DNA of 64,000 nt. Origin: Butyrivibrio sp. GTDB taxonomy: Bacteria > Bacillota > Clostridia > Lachnospirales > Lachnospiraceae. Position numbers and translations under genes: made by a program. Of this stretch, positions 50,312-59,759 are shown piece by piece (positions within the stretch are counted from its first letter, which is position 1; every line of letters starts with the position of its first letter). The notes beneath the pieces are model-generated. The model saw nothing but the letters and a program-made list of their open reading frames with translations, was not told where the DNA came from and did not search any database. The DNA lies in contig NZ_SVFW01000002.1 in NCBI RefSeq assembly GCF_015056685.1, forward strand, positions 95,093 to 159,092, given 5' to 3'.

Positions 50312-51907
50312 ATGGGTGACGTAAAAAAGCTTATTGAAGAGGGGAAGACTTTTCTTGGAATCGAGTTCGGCTCTACAAGAATCAAAGCTGTTTTAACAGA
50401 TGAAGACTATAATCCAATAGCATCCGGCTCACATGGCTGGGAGAACAGGCTGGACAACGGAATCTGGACATATACACTTGATGATATCTGGGGCGGCCTT
50501 CAGGATTGCTATAAGGGCCTTAAAGATGATGTTGAAAAGAAATATGGCATTAAGCTGGTGGGCGTGGGGGCTATGGGCTTTTCTGCCATGATGCATGGTT
50601 ATATGGCATTTGATAAAGAGGGAAACCTTCTTGTGCCATTCAGAACATGGAGAAATACTATTACAGAAGAGGCTTCTGACAAACTTACAGAGGTTTTCGG
50701 ATATCATATTCCACAGAGATGGAGCATTGCCCACCTCTATCAGGCTATTCTTAATAAGGAAGAGCACGTTTCAAAAGTTGATTTCTTTACAACTCTTGCC
50801 GGATATATTCATTGGCAGCTCACAGGAGAAAAAGTTCTTGGAGTTGGCGATGCTTCCGGAATGTTCCCTATTGATTCAAAAACATGCGATTACAACAAAA
50901 AGATGGTTGAGCAGTTCGATGAACTGGTTGCATCATATTCTTTTGACTGGAAACTTTCTGACATCCTTCCAAAGTCACTTCCTGCAGGTGAAAGAGCTGG
51001 TTTTCTTACAGAAGAAGGCGCCAAAAAGCTGGATCCATCAGGAGATTTGAAGGCTGGTATCCCGGTTTGTCCTCCTGAAGGAGATGCCGGAACAGGAATG
51101 GTAGCAACCAACTCAGTTGGAGTTAGAACAGGTAATATTTCTGCTGGAACTTCAGTGTTTTCAATGGTTGTTTTGGAGCATGACCTTTCAAAGGCATATC
51201 CTGAGCTTGACCTTGTTACAACACCATCAGGAGAGCAGGTTGCAATGGTTCACTGCAACAACTGCACATCTGATCTCAACGCATGGGTATCTCTGTTTAG
51301 AGAGTTTGCAGGAGCAATCGGAAAAGACATTGATGATGACACATTATATGGAACACTTTACCGCAAAGCTATGGAAGGTGACGCTGACTGCGGCGGACTT
51401 CTTGCTTACAACTACTTCTCAGGGGAGAGTATTACAGGATTTAATGAGGGAAGACCTCTGTTTGTGAGAAGACCTGATGATAAATTCAATCTTTCTAACT
51501 TTATGAGAACACATCTTTATACTGCACTTGGTGCTCTCAAGGCAGGAAATGACATCCTTATGAAAGAAGAAAATGTTAAGGCAGACTTCTTCTTTGGACA
51601 GGGAGGTTTCTTCAAGGTAAGAGGCGTTGGCGACAGAGTAATGGCAGCAGCGCTCAATACTCCTATTAAACTTATGGAGACAGCTGGAGAAGGCGGCCCT
51701 TGGGGACAGGCAATCCTTGCAGGATTCATGATGCAGAAAAAGGATGGTGAGACTCTTGAGAAATATCTTTCTGATAAGGTGTTTGCAAGCGGAAAGGTTG
51801 AGACCTGCGAACCAAATAAAGAAGATGTTGCAGGCTTTGACGATTTTATGAAGGATTACAACGCAGGTCTGGCTATAGAGAGAGCAGCAGTTGATTCATT
51901 AAAGTAA
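50312..51907 (+). CDS. FGGY-family sugar kinase, probably L-ribulose or xylulose kinase
   Basis: A 531-residue kinase of the hexokinase/acetate kinase fold. The first phosphate loop is FLGIEFGSTRIKAVLTDEDY; the second half has NISAGTSVFSMVVLEH and ADFFFGQGGFFKVRG before AGEGGPWGQAILAGF, a clostridial variant of the ATP-binding FGGY region. It is the first gene of a pentose operon whose next member is AraD, which uses L-ribulose-5-phosphate, so ribulokinase activity is the best guess; D-xylulose or another ketopentose is possible because transketolase and Rpe follow. No isomerase (AraA/XylA) is in the window. Confidence 0.85.
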   Translation: MGDVKKLIEEGKTFLGIEFGSTRIKAVLTDEDYNPIASGSHGWENRLDNGIWTYTLDDIWGGLQDCYKGLKDDVEKKYGIKLVGVGAMGFSAMMHGYMAFDKEGNLLVPFRTWRNTITEEASDKLTEVFGYHIPQRWSIAHLYQAILNKEEHVSKVDFFTTLAGYIHWQLTGEKVLGVGDASGMFPIDSKTCDYNKKMVEQFDELVASYSFDWKLSDILPKSLPAGERAGFLTEEGAKKLDPSGDLKAGIPVCPPEGDAGTGMVATNSVGVRTGNISAGTSVFSMVVLEHDLSKAYPELDLVTTPSGEQVAMVHCNNCTSDLNAWVSLFREFAGAIGKDIDDDTLYGTLYRKAMEGDADCGGLLAYNYFSGESITGFNEGRPLFVRRPDDKFNLSNFMRTHLYTALGALKAGNDILMKEENVKADFFFGQGGFFKVRGVGDRVMAAALNTPIKLMETAGEGGPWGQAILAGFMMQKKDGETLEKYLSDKVFASGKVETCEPNKEDVAGFDDFMKDYNAGLAIERAAVDSLK

Positions 51908-51991
51908 TGTTATAAATTGATAAGCCTATCGCAATAATTACGAAGATTAATTAGCGGTCTGATAATAGAATAAACATTGGAGCGTAGAAAA

Positions 51992-52687
51992 ATGTTAGAA
52001 GAATTAAAGAAAAAAGTTTATGAAGCAAACATATTGTTACCTAAGTATGGACTTGTAACTTTTACCTGGGGAAATGTTAGTGCGATTGACAGAGAGAGCG
52101 GTCTTTTTGTTATCAAGCCAAGTGGTGTTGACTATGATACCATGACTCCTGACGATATGGTTGTTATGGATCTTAATGGCAACAAGGTTGAGGGTAAATT
52201 AAACCCATCATCCGATACACCTACACATGTTGAGATCTACAAAGCATTTAAGGAAGTAGGCGGTGTTGTTCACACACATTCATCCTATGCTACAAGCTGG
52301 GCTCAGGCAGGAAGAAGTATTCCCTGCTATGGAACAACTCATGCGGATTACTTCTATGGGGAGATACCATGTGTAAGATGTCTTACAAAGGAAGAAATCG
52401 AATCTGCTTACGAAGAGAACACAGGACATCTTATTGTTAATGAGTTTGAGCGCATGGGAAAAGACCCTGTGGCTGTACCTGCAGTTCTTTGCAAAAACCA
52501 CGGTGTATTTACCTGGGGCAAGGATGCGCATGAAGCAGTTCATAACGCAGTAGTTACAGAAGAGGTTGCAAAAATGGCCTATAGGTGCGAAACTATTAAT
52601 CCGGAAGTTAAGCCAGCTCCACAAGAACTTCAGGATAAGCATTATTACCGTAAACACGGCGCCAATGCTTATTATGGACAAAAGTAA
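51992..52687 (+). CDS. araD: L-ribulose-5-phosphate 4-epimerase
   Basis: A 231-residue class II aldolase-family epimerase; I choose ATG 51992, with GGAG at 51978-51981, over TTG 51977. The zinc ligands are in VHTHSSYATSWAQ and the later TTHADYFYGEIP and CKNHGVFTWG histidines; the N-terminal TFTWGNVSAIDRESG phosphate-binding loop is typical. It converts L-ribulose-5-phosphate to D-xylulose-5-phosphate, the entry of arabinose carbon to the pentose phosphate pathway. The length fits AraD/UlaF. Confidence 0.93.
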   Translation: MLEELKKKVYEANILLPKYGLVTFTWGNVSAIDRESGLFVIKPSGVDYDTMTPDDMVVMDLNGNKVEGKLNPSSDTPTHVEIYKAFKEVGGVVHTHSSYATSWAQAGRSIPCYGTTHADYFYGEIPCVRCLTKEEIESAYEENTGHLIVNEFERMGKDPVAVPAVLCKNHGVFTWGKDAHEAVHNAVVTEEVAKMAYRCETINPEVKPAPQELQDKHYYRKHGANAYYGQK

Positions 52688-52727
52688 TCACTTAGCGAGG
52701 GCAGAAAAATAGAAAGGAAAAATAATT

Positions 52728-53555
52728 ATGACCAATCAGGAACTTCAAAAAACAGCTAATGAAGTCAGAAAAAGTATTATCACAGCACTTCATGCAGCTG
52801 GGGCAGGACATCCGGGCGGATCTCTGTCATCAACAGATATTTTCACTTATCTTTACTTCGAAGAAATGAATATCGATCCTAAGGACACAAAGAATGTTGA
52901 CCGCGATCGTTTCGTTCTTTCAAAGGGACATTGTGCTCCTGGCCTTTACTCAGTAATGGCAGAGAGAGGATATTTCCCTAAGGAGGAGCTTACAACTCTT
53001 CGTAAACTTGGTTCAAGACTTCAGGGACATCCAAGCATGCAGTATCTTCCAGGTCTTGACATGAGCAGCGGATCTCTTGGACAGGGAATCTCAGCAGCTT
53101 GTGGTATGGCTCTTTCAGCTAAGCTTGATAACAAGTCATTCCGTGTATACACACTCCTTGGTGATGGAGAGCTTGAAGAGGGACAGGTTTGGGAAGCAGC
53201 TATGTTTGCCGGATTCAGAAAACTTGATAACCTCTGCGTAATCGTAGATAACAACGGATTACAGATTGATGGACCTATTGATAAGGTATGTTCTCCTTAT
53301 CCTATCGATGAGAAGTTTAAAGCATTTAACTTCCATGTAATCAACATTGATGGTCATAATTTTGATGAAATAAGAAAAGCTTTTGAAGAAGCTAAGAATA
53401 CAAAGGGACAGCCTACAGCTATCATTGCTCACACAGTTAAGGGCAAGGGCGTTTCATTTATGGAGAATCAGGTAGGTTGGCATGGCAAAGCTCCTAACGA
53501 TGAAGAGTTTAAGCTTGCTATGGAAGAATTAGAAAGGACAGGTGCAGCACTATGA
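52728..53555 (+). CDS. Transketolase, N-terminal (thiamine-diphosphate pyrophosphate-binding) subunit
   Basis: A 275-residue protein equal to the first half of transketolase. It has AAGAGHPGGSLSSTDIFTYL, SKGHCAPGLYSVM and the ThDP/Mg motif GDGELEEGQVWEAAMFAGFR ending in VDNNGLQIDG. The split into two genes is frequent in Firmicutes and archaea. AAAGGAAA precedes the ATG. The downstream gene encodes the matching second half and overlaps it by four bases (ATGA), so the subunits are made in equal amounts. Confidence 0.95.
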   Translation: MTNQELQKTANEVRKSIITALHAAGAGHPGGSLSSTDIFTYLYFEEMNIDPKDTKNVDRDRFVLSKGHCAPGLYSVMAERGYFPKEELTTLRKLGSRLQGHPSMQYLPGLDMSSGSLGQGISAACGMALSAKLDNKSFRVYTLLGDGELEEGQVWEAAMFAGFRKLDNLCVIVDNNGLQIDGPIDKVCSPYPIDEKFKAFNFHVINIDGHNFDEIRKAFEEAKNTKGQPTAIIAHTVKGKGVSFMENQVGWHGKAPNDEEFKLAMEELERTGAAL

Positions 53556-54493
53556 GCGATGTAAAGAAAATAGCAACAAGAGAGAGTTATGGTAATGCTC
53601 TTGCAGAACTCGGTGATGAGTATCCTAACCTTGTAGTTTTAGATGCTGACCTTGCAGCTTCTACAAAGACAGCAGTTTTCCAGAAGAAATTCCCTGAAAG
53701 ACACATTGATTGTGGTATTGCAGAATGCAACATGATGGGTATCGCAGCTGGACTTGCAACAACAGGAAAGATTCCTTTCGTTAGTTCTTTTGCAATGTTC
53801 GCAGCAGGACGTGCATTTGAGCAGGTTCGTAACTCAGTAGGATATCCTCATCTTAACGTAAAGATTGGTGGAACACATGCCGGAATCACAGTTGGTGAGG
53901 ACGGAGCCAGCCATCAGTGTAACGAAGATTTCGCTCTTATGAGTGTAATCCCTGGAATGGTTGTTATGTGCCCTGCTGATGACATTGAAGCAAAGGCTTG
54001 CGTACGTGCAGCAGTTGAGCATGAAGGCCCTGTTTATATCAGATTTGGCCGTGCTGCATGCAGCATCATTAATGACAGACCTGATTACAAATTTGAAATT
54101 GGAAAAGGAAATGTTGTCAGAGAAGGAAAAGATGTTACAATAGTAGCTACAGGAATTTGCGTAGATTCAGCTTTAAGTGCAGCAGAAATGCTTGCTAAAG
54201 ACGGCATTTCAGCAGAAGTAATCAACATCTGCACAATCAAGCCTCTTGATAAAGAGCTTGTAGCAGCATCTGCCAAGAAGACAGGCAAAGTTGTAACAGT
54301 TGAGGAACATTCCGTTATAGGCGGACTTGGAAGCGCTGTATGCGATGCACTTTCTGAACTTGCACCTACTCCTGTAAAGAAACTCGGAATGCAGGATACA
54401 TTCGGCGAGTCAGGAACAGCTTCAGAACTTGTTCATAAGTATGGACTTGACGGCGAGGGTGTATACGCATCAGTAAAGGAATTCCTTAAGTAA
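53552..54493 (+). CDS. Transketolase, C-terminal (pyrimidine-binding) subunit
   Basis: A 313-residue protein: transketolase pyrimidine-binding domain (about 5-165: LDADLAASTKTAVFQKKFPE, the activating Glu in CGIAECNMMGIAAGLAT, and GGTHAGITVGEDGASHQ) plus the C-terminal domain (about 190-305: VTVEEHSVIGGLG). With the upstream subunit it exchanges two-carbon units between xylulose-5-phosphate and ribose-5-phosphate or erythrose-4-phosphate. The stop codon overlaps the rpe start by one base. Confidence 0.95.
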   Translation: MSDVKKIATRESYGNALAELGDEYPNLVVLDADLAASTKTAVFQKKFPERHIDCGIAECNMMGIAAGLATTGKIPFVSSFAMFAAGRAFEQVRNSVGYPHLNVKIGGTHAGITVGEDGASHQCNEDFALMSVIPGMVVMCPADDIEAKACVRAAVEHEGPVYIRFGRAACSIINDRPDYKFEIGKGNVVREGKDVTIVATGICVDSALSAAEMLAKDGISAEVINICTIKPLDKELVAASAKKTGKVVTVEEHSVIGGLGSAVCDALSELAPTPVKKLGMQDTFGESGTASELVHKYGLDGEGVYASVKEFLK

Positions 54494-55146
54494 TGATAAT
54501 TTTAAGCCCTTCAATTTTATCTGCAGATTTTACCGTGCTTGGACAGCAGATCACAGAAGCTGACAAGGCCGGAGCAGAGTATATTCATATTGATGTTATG
54601 GATGGCACATTTGTGCCATCCATTTCCTATGGTATGCCGGTTATCAAAAGTATAAGAAAGGTAACTGACAAAGTCTTTGATGTGCATCTTATGATCACAG
54701 ATCCTATCAGGTATATAAAGGATTTTGTAGATTCCGGAGCAGACCTTATAACTTTCCATCTTGAGGCCACCTCAAATCCACAGGCAGTAATTGATGAAAT
54801 CCATAAATATGGTAAAAAAGCCGGATTATCCATAAAGCCAGGCACTTCAGTCCATGAACTCATTCCATATCTTGACAAGGTTGAAATGATTCTTATAATG
54901 ACTGTTGAACCAGGTTTTGGTGGACAGAAATTTATTGCTGAAACAATGGATAAGATTCGCAAAACCAGACAAATGTTAGATGAAAAAGGTCTTTCAACTG
55001 ATCTGGAAGTTGATGGCGGAATCAATTGTGACAATTTAAAGGAAGTTATAGACGCTGGAGCGAATGTTATTGTAGCTGGATCAAGTATATTCAAAGGAAA
55101 CATAACAGAGAATATAGATAACTTCAAAGCTATAATAGGCAGATGA
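54493..55146 (+). CDS. rpe: Ribulose-phosphate 3-epimerase
   Basis: A 217-residue TIM barrel of standard length. Motifs: SPSILSADF (Ser), IHIDVMDGTFVPSISYG (metal His, catalytic Asp), HLMITDP, MTVEPGFGGQKF, and VDGGINCDNL (second catalytic Asp). It interconverts ribulose- and xylulose-5-phosphate. The TAATG junction couples it to the transketolase C subunit, so it belongs to the pentose operon rather than its frequent position beside ribosome-assembly genes. Confidence 0.97.
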   Translation: MIILSPSILSADFTVLGQQITEADKAGAEYIHIDVMDGTFVPSISYGMPVIKSIRKVTDKVFDVHLMITDPIRYIKDFVDSGADLITFHLEATSNPQAVIDEIHKYGKKAGLSIKPGTSVHELIPYLDKVEMILIMTVEPGFGGQKFIAETMDKIRKTRQMLDEKGLSTDLEVDGGINCDNLKEVIDAGANVIVAGSSIFKGNITENIDNFKAIIGR

Positions 55147-55162
55147 AAGGATTTTTTAATTA

Positions 55163-56692
55163 ATGCACATCATTTTTACATCTGATACACATGGACATGT
55201 GTATCCAATTAACTACGCTACCAATTGCCCCGAGAATGCGGGGCTTTTTTGCATAGCTGCACAAATTTCCAAAGACGGAAATACACTTGTTTTGGATGGA
55301 GGAGACTCCCTTCAGGGAACACCTCTTCTTTCCTATTATTTGGAGCATAAGGATGAATATGATTTCAACCCTGCAGCAGAAGGTTTTAACGCTATGGGGC
55401 TTGATTACTATACACTTGGTAATCATGACTTTAATTTTGGTTATGATGCTATCCTCGATTTTGTTACTGCTATGAATGCAACACTTATTTCTGCAAATGT
55501 AGAGGATAAGAGAGATGCCCTTGGAATAAAGAAACATGTGATTCATACACTTGAGGATGGCACCAAAGTCGGAATCACAGGAGCTGTTACAGGATATGTT
55601 AATGTCTGGGAACAGAAGGACCACCTTACAGAGCTCGTGGTTTCTGATCCTATTGAGGCAGTAAAAAAAGAACTTGAAATAATGAAGGATAAATGCGACA
55701 TAACAGTTTGCATCTATCATGGAGGCTTCGAGGAAGATCTTTCATCCGGAGAGCTTTTATCTGATACAACAGAGAATCAGGCATGCAAGATCATGAGAGA
55801 GCTTGGTTTTGACATTGTTCTTACAGGCCATCAGCATATGGCTGTGGAGGGCATCAGCATAGAGGGCAGCTACGGTGTTCAGCCACCGGCAAAGGCTATG
55901 AAGTACTGCGAAGTATTTGCTGACAAGAAGGATGGTGCCTGGGATATCACATCAAGCCTTGTTCCGGTAAAAGAACCTGATGCAAAATATGCTGAAATCG
56001 CTAAAGCCCATGATTTCATGGATGACCTCAACTCAAAGATTCAGAAATGGCTCGATGAGCCGATCGGATGCCTTGAAAAGGCTATCGACCCTGAGCCAAA
56101 GCTTGAAGTTGCTATAAAGGGAAGTAAGGTTGCTGCGATATTTAATCAGGTGCAGCTTGAATATACAGGTGCTGACTTCTCATGCACCAGCCTTTCCAAC
56201 GATCCTCTTGGACTTAAGAAGGATATAACAGTAAGGGACGTTCTTGGAATTTACCAGTTCTCCAATACTGTTGAGGTAAAAGAAGTTACAAAGGCTGTAA
56301 TCAAACAAGCCCTTGAGAGATGTGCTGAATATTTTGAGATCGATGAAGATGGAAAGCTTAAGATTTCAAATATCTTTTTACAGCCAAAGATCGAGCATTA
56401 CAACTACGACTTTTATGCAGGACTTGAGTATGTTCTTGATATCACAAAGCCTCTCGGAGAGAGAGTCACTCTTTTAAGGAAGCTTGATGGAACTGAGCTC
56501 GAGGACAATAAGACATACACACTTGTTACCAGCAATTACAGAGCTACAGGTACCGGCGGATATGCATGCATAGGAAACAGCAAAACAGTAAAGAGCTTTC
56601 CTGATGAGATGCCGGATCTTTTGATCGACTACCTTAGAAGGAACAGTCCTGTTAAGGAGATAGTTAACAGCAAGTTGACAGTTAAAGCCTGA
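55163..56692 (+). CDS. Cytoplasmic 5'-nucleotidase-like metallophosphoesterase (UshA family)
   Basis: A 509-residue two-domain protein. The metallophosphoesterase half has the full set of metal ligands: SDTHGH, GGDSLQGTP, LGNHDFNFG, CIYHGGF and LTGHQH. The 5'-nucleotidase C domain (about 335-490) shows FSNTVEVKEVTKAVI and SNYRATGTGGY. Unlike UshA and wall-anchored relatives it has no signal peptide, so it is intracellular. It starts 16 bases after rpe; in this context it may dephosphorylate nucleotides or sugar phosphates that build up during pentose use. Substrate not readable. Confidence 0.88.
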   Translation: MHIIFTSDTHGHVYPINYATNCPENAGLFCIAAQISKDGNTLVLDGGDSLQGTPLLSYYLEHKDEYDFNPAAEGFNAMGLDYYTLGNHDFNFGYDAILDFVTAMNATLISANVEDKRDALGIKKHVIHTLEDGTKVGITGAVTGYVNVWEQKDHLTELVVSDPIEAVKKELEIMKDKCDITVCIYHGGFEEDLSSGELLSDTTENQACKIMRELGFDIVLTGHQHMAVEGISIEGSYGVQPPAKAMKYCEVFADKKDGAWDITSSLVPVKEPDAKYAEIAKAHDFMDDLNSKIQKWLDEPIGCLEKAIDPEPKLEVAIKGSKVAAIFNQVQLEYTGADFSCTSLSNDPLGLKKDITVRDVLGIYQFSNTVEVKEVTKAVIKQALERCAEYFEIDEDGKLKISNIFLQPKIEHYNYDFYAGLEYVLDITKPLGERVTLLRKLDGTELEDNKTYTLVTSNYRATGTGGYACIGNSKTVKSFPDEMPDLLIDYLRRNSPVKEIVNSKLTVKA

Positions 56693-56742
56693 AAAGGCAT
56701 ACTATACTTGTGAAATTATCGTTTTTATGAAGAAGGAATGAT

Positions 56743-57618
56743 ATGTATAAAAGATTAGAAAGAAACGATGCCTGTTGGTGCGGCAGCGGCAAAAAATATA
56801 AGAGTTGCCATGCTGCTTTTGACGATAAACTGATACAGTTCGAGCATCAGGGTATGATAATCCCTGACAGGAGCCTTTTCAAAACTGAAAAGGATATTGA
56901 AGGTATCAAAAAGAGTGCAGTCATAAATATGGCTGTTTTGGATGAGATCGGTGAAAAGATCCATGCCGGAATGAGCACTCAGGAAATTGATGATATTGTG
57001 TATAACACAACTACCAAGATGGGAGGAATCCCTGCAGATCTTAACTATGAAGGATTTCCTAAGAGTGTATGCACATCTATTAATGAAGAAGTGTGCCACG
57101 GAATTCCATCTAAAGATATTATCCTTAAGGATGGCGACATAATAAATGTTGACTGTTCTACAATACTTGATGGCTATTTCTCTGATTCATCACGAATGTT
57201 TTGCATAGGTGATGTTTCTCCTGAGAAAAAGAGACTTGTAGATGTTACCAAAGAGTGCCTTGAAGAGGGACTTAAGGCAGTTAAGCCATGGACACCTATC
57301 GGAGATATGGGCAATGCGGTTCATCAGCATGCCTTAAAGAATGGATATACTGTAGTTAGAGAGATTGGCGGACATGGATGTGGAAACGCTTTCCATGAAG
57401 AACCTTTTGTAAGCTTTGTAAGTAAGCCGGGAACAGGAATGCTCATGGTTCCGGGTATGGTATTTACAATTGAACCTATGGTAAACATGGGAACTAACGA
57501 GATATTCATCGATGAGGACAACGACTGGACTGTTTATACAGCAGATCTTAAGCCATCAGCACAGTGGGAAGTAGAGCTTTTGGTAACTGAGACAGGCTAT
57601 GAGCTTTTGTGCTGGTAA
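56743..57618 (+). CDS. map: Methionine aminopeptidase type I with N-terminal SEC-C zinc motif
   Basis: A 291-residue enzyme that removes initiator Met from nascent proteins. The N-terminal SEC-C finger (NDACWCGSGKKYKSCH, about residues 8-23) probably docks it to the ribosome, as in Lachnospiraceae and some other Firmicutes. The pita-bread catalytic domain keeps all five metal ligands: Asp in DGDIINVDCS and FSDSSRMF, His in GHGCGNAFHEEP, Glu in FTIEPMV and WEVELLVT, plus the substrate His in NEEVCHGIPS. It lies just upstream of metG. Confidence 0.96.
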   Translation: MYKRLERNDACWCGSGKKYKSCHAAFDDKLIQFEHQGMIIPDRSLFKTEKDIEGIKKSAVINMAVLDEIGEKIHAGMSTQEIDDIVYNTTTKMGGIPADLNYEGFPKSVCTSINEEVCHGIPSKDIILKDGDIINVDCSTILDGYFSDSSRMFCIGDVSPEKKRLVDVTKECLEEGLKAVKPWTPIGDMGNAVHQHALKNGYTVVREIGGHGCGNAFHEEPFVSFVSKPGTGMLMVPGMVFTIEPMVNMGTNEIFIDEDNDWTVYTADLKPSAQWEVELLVTETGYELLCW

Positions 57619-57645
57619 TTGATATAGAAAGACGAGGTTTATTTA

Positions 57646-59682
57646 ATGCAGAATAAGGGTAAATACTATATTACAACTGCGATAGCTTATACATCAGGTA
57701 AGCCACACATCGGAAACAGCTATGAGATAGTGCTTGCTGATGCTATTGCAAGATATAAGAGAAGAGATGGATTTGATGTTCATTTCCAGACAGGATCAGA
57801 TGAGCACGGCCAGAAGATCGAGACAAGAGCAATCGAGGCAGGATGCAGCTCACCTAAGGAATTTGTAGATCAGGTTTCAGACACAATAAAGGGTCTTTGG
57901 AACCTCATGGATACATCATATGACAGATTCATCAGAACAACAGATGAGGATCATGTTAAACAGGTTCAGAAGATATTCAAAAAGTTCTATGACCAGGGCG
58001 ACATTTACAAGGGATCATACAAGGGAATGTACTGTACTGAGTGTGAGGCTTTCTATACAGAGTCTCAGCTTAAGGATGGAAAGTGCCCGGAGTGCGGCGG
58101 TCCTGTTCACCCTGCAGAGGAAGAGGCATATTTCTTTAAAATGAGCAAATATGCTGACAGACTTATTGAGTATATCAACACACATCCTGAGTTTATTCAG
58201 CCTGCATCAAGAAAGAATGAGATGATGAACAATTTCCTTCTTCCAGGCTTACAGGATCTGTGCGTTTCAAGAACATCTTTCAAATGGGGAATCCCGGTTG
58301 ATTTCGATAAAAAGCATGTAGTATATGTATGGCTTGATGCCCTCACAAACTATATCACAGGAATCGGTTATGATGCTGACGGTAACAGCTCAGAAGAGTA
58401 CAAAAAGTGGTGGCCTGCAGACCTTCATCTTATTGGAAAAGACATTATAAGATTCCATACAATTTACTGGCCTATTTTCCTTATGGCACTTGGTGAGCCA
58501 CTTCCTAAGCAGGTATTTGGTCATCCATGGCTTCTTCAGGGCGGTGAAAAGATGAGTAAGTCAAAGGGCAACGTTATCTATGCAGATGACCTTGTTAGTC
58601 TCTTTGGCGTAGACCCTGTAAGATACTTTGTTCTTCATGAGATGCCATTCGATAATGATGGTGTTATCACATGGGAGCTTTTAGTAGAAAGATTCAACTC
58701 AGACCTTGCAAATACACTTGGAAACCTTGTAAACCGTACTATTGCTATGAGCAATAAGTATCTTGGCGGCGTTGTGGCTGACAAGAACGTTACAGAGGCA
58801 GTAGATGCTGATCTTAAGGCTGTTGTAACAGGATGCTATGCAAAAGTAGAAGCAAAGATGGATGAGCTTCGAGTTGCAGATGCACTTACAGAGATATTTG
58901 CACTGTTCAAGAGATGCAATAAATATATTGATGAGACAGAGCCTTGGGTACTTGGAAAAGACGAGAGCAAAAAGGACAGATTATCAACAGTTCTTTATAA
59001 CCTTGTAGAAGCTATTTCAATTGGCGCAGCTCTTCTTGATCCATTTATGCCTGAGACAGCACAGAAGATAAAAGAGCAGCTTAATACTCCTGATAGAGAT
59101 TTTGATACTCTTGGTACATTTGGCGTTTGCAAGAATGGTACAAAAGTTACTGAGAATCCAGAGATGCTTTTTGCTCGTAAGGACTTAAAGGATGTTCTTG
59201 AGAAGGCTGCAGAGATAACCAAAAAGCAGAAGGAAGAGTTTGAGAGAACACAGGCTGAAGCCGCAAAGAATCTGGCTAAAGCAGGACTTGCTCCAGCTAC
59301 TCCTGTAAAGGCGCAGGAGAGCGAAAAGGCAGAGGCTATTGATATCCCTGCAAAAGAAGAGATTACTTTTGACCAGTTTGGAGCAATGCAGTTCCAGGTT
59401 GGTGAGATCATCAAATGTGAAGCAGTTGAGAAGTCCAAGAAGCTTCTTTGTTCACAGGTTAAGATTGGAAGCCAGGTTAAACAGATCGTATCAGGAATCA
59501 GAAAGTACTATTCTCCTGAAGAAATGGTTGGCAAGAAGGTAATGGTTCTCGTAAACCTTAAGCCTGCTAAGCTTGCAGGTGTAATGTCAGAGGGAATGCT
59601 CCTTTGCGCAGAGGATGCAGAAGGAAATCTTGCCCTTATGACACCTGAAAAAGATATGCCATCAGGAGCAGAAATCTGCTGA
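57646..59682 (+). CDS. metG: Methionyl-tRNA synthetase
   Basis: A 678-residue class I synthetase. The HIGH motif is KPHIGNSYE (about residue 20), the zinc knuckle is CTECEAFYTESQLKDGKCPE (about 128-147), the KMSKS loop is GGEKMSKSKGNV (about 302), and residues about 575-678 are the C-terminal OB-fold tRNA-binding dimerisation domain (FGAMQFQVGEIIKCEAVEKS). This long form with a linker rich in Lys/Ala is usual in Firmicutes. A 27-base gap from map suggests co-transcription. No T-box leader is visible in that short gap. Confidence 0.97.
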   Translation: MQNKGKYYITTAIAYTSGKPHIGNSYEIVLADAIARYKRRDGFDVHFQTGSDEHGQKIETRAIEAGCSSPKEFVDQVSDTIKGLWNLMDTSYDRFIRTTDEDHVKQVQKIFKKFYDQGDIYKGSYKGMYCTECEAFYTESQLKDGKCPECGGPVHPAEEEAYFFKMSKYADRLIEYINTHPEFIQPASRKNEMMNNFLLPGLQDLCVSRTSFKWGIPVDFDKKHVVYVWLDALTNYITGIGYDADGNSSEEYKKWWPADLHLIGKDIIRFHTIYWPIFLMALGEPLPKQVFGHPWLLQGGEKMSKSKGNVIYADDLVSLFGVDPVRYFVLHEMPFDNDGVITWELLVERFNSDLANTLGNLVNRTIAMSNKYLGGVVADKNVTEAVDADLKAVVTGCYAKVEAKMDELRVADALTEIFALFKRCNKYIDETEPWVLGKDESKKDRLSTVLYNLVEAISIGAALLDPFMPETAQKIKEQLNTPDRDFDTLGTFGVCKNGTKVTENPEMLFARKDLKDVLEKAAEITKKQKEEFERTQAEAAKNLAKAGLAPATPVKAQESEKAEAIDIPAKEEITFDQFGAMQFQVGEIIKCEAVEKSKKLLCSQVKIGSQVKQIVSGIRKYYSPEEMVGKKVMVLVNLKPAKLAGVMSEGMLLCAEDAEGNLALMTPEKDMPSGAEIC

Positions 59683-59759
59683 TAATATGTTTTTCGAGCG
59701 AAGCTTTGGAATAAATGGTATCATATAAGTATACAAACAATTATGGGGAGGTTTTTCCA

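Noticed and set aside
57619..57645. A T-box leader before metG
   Set aside because: The gap to map is only 27 bases, too short for any leader element.
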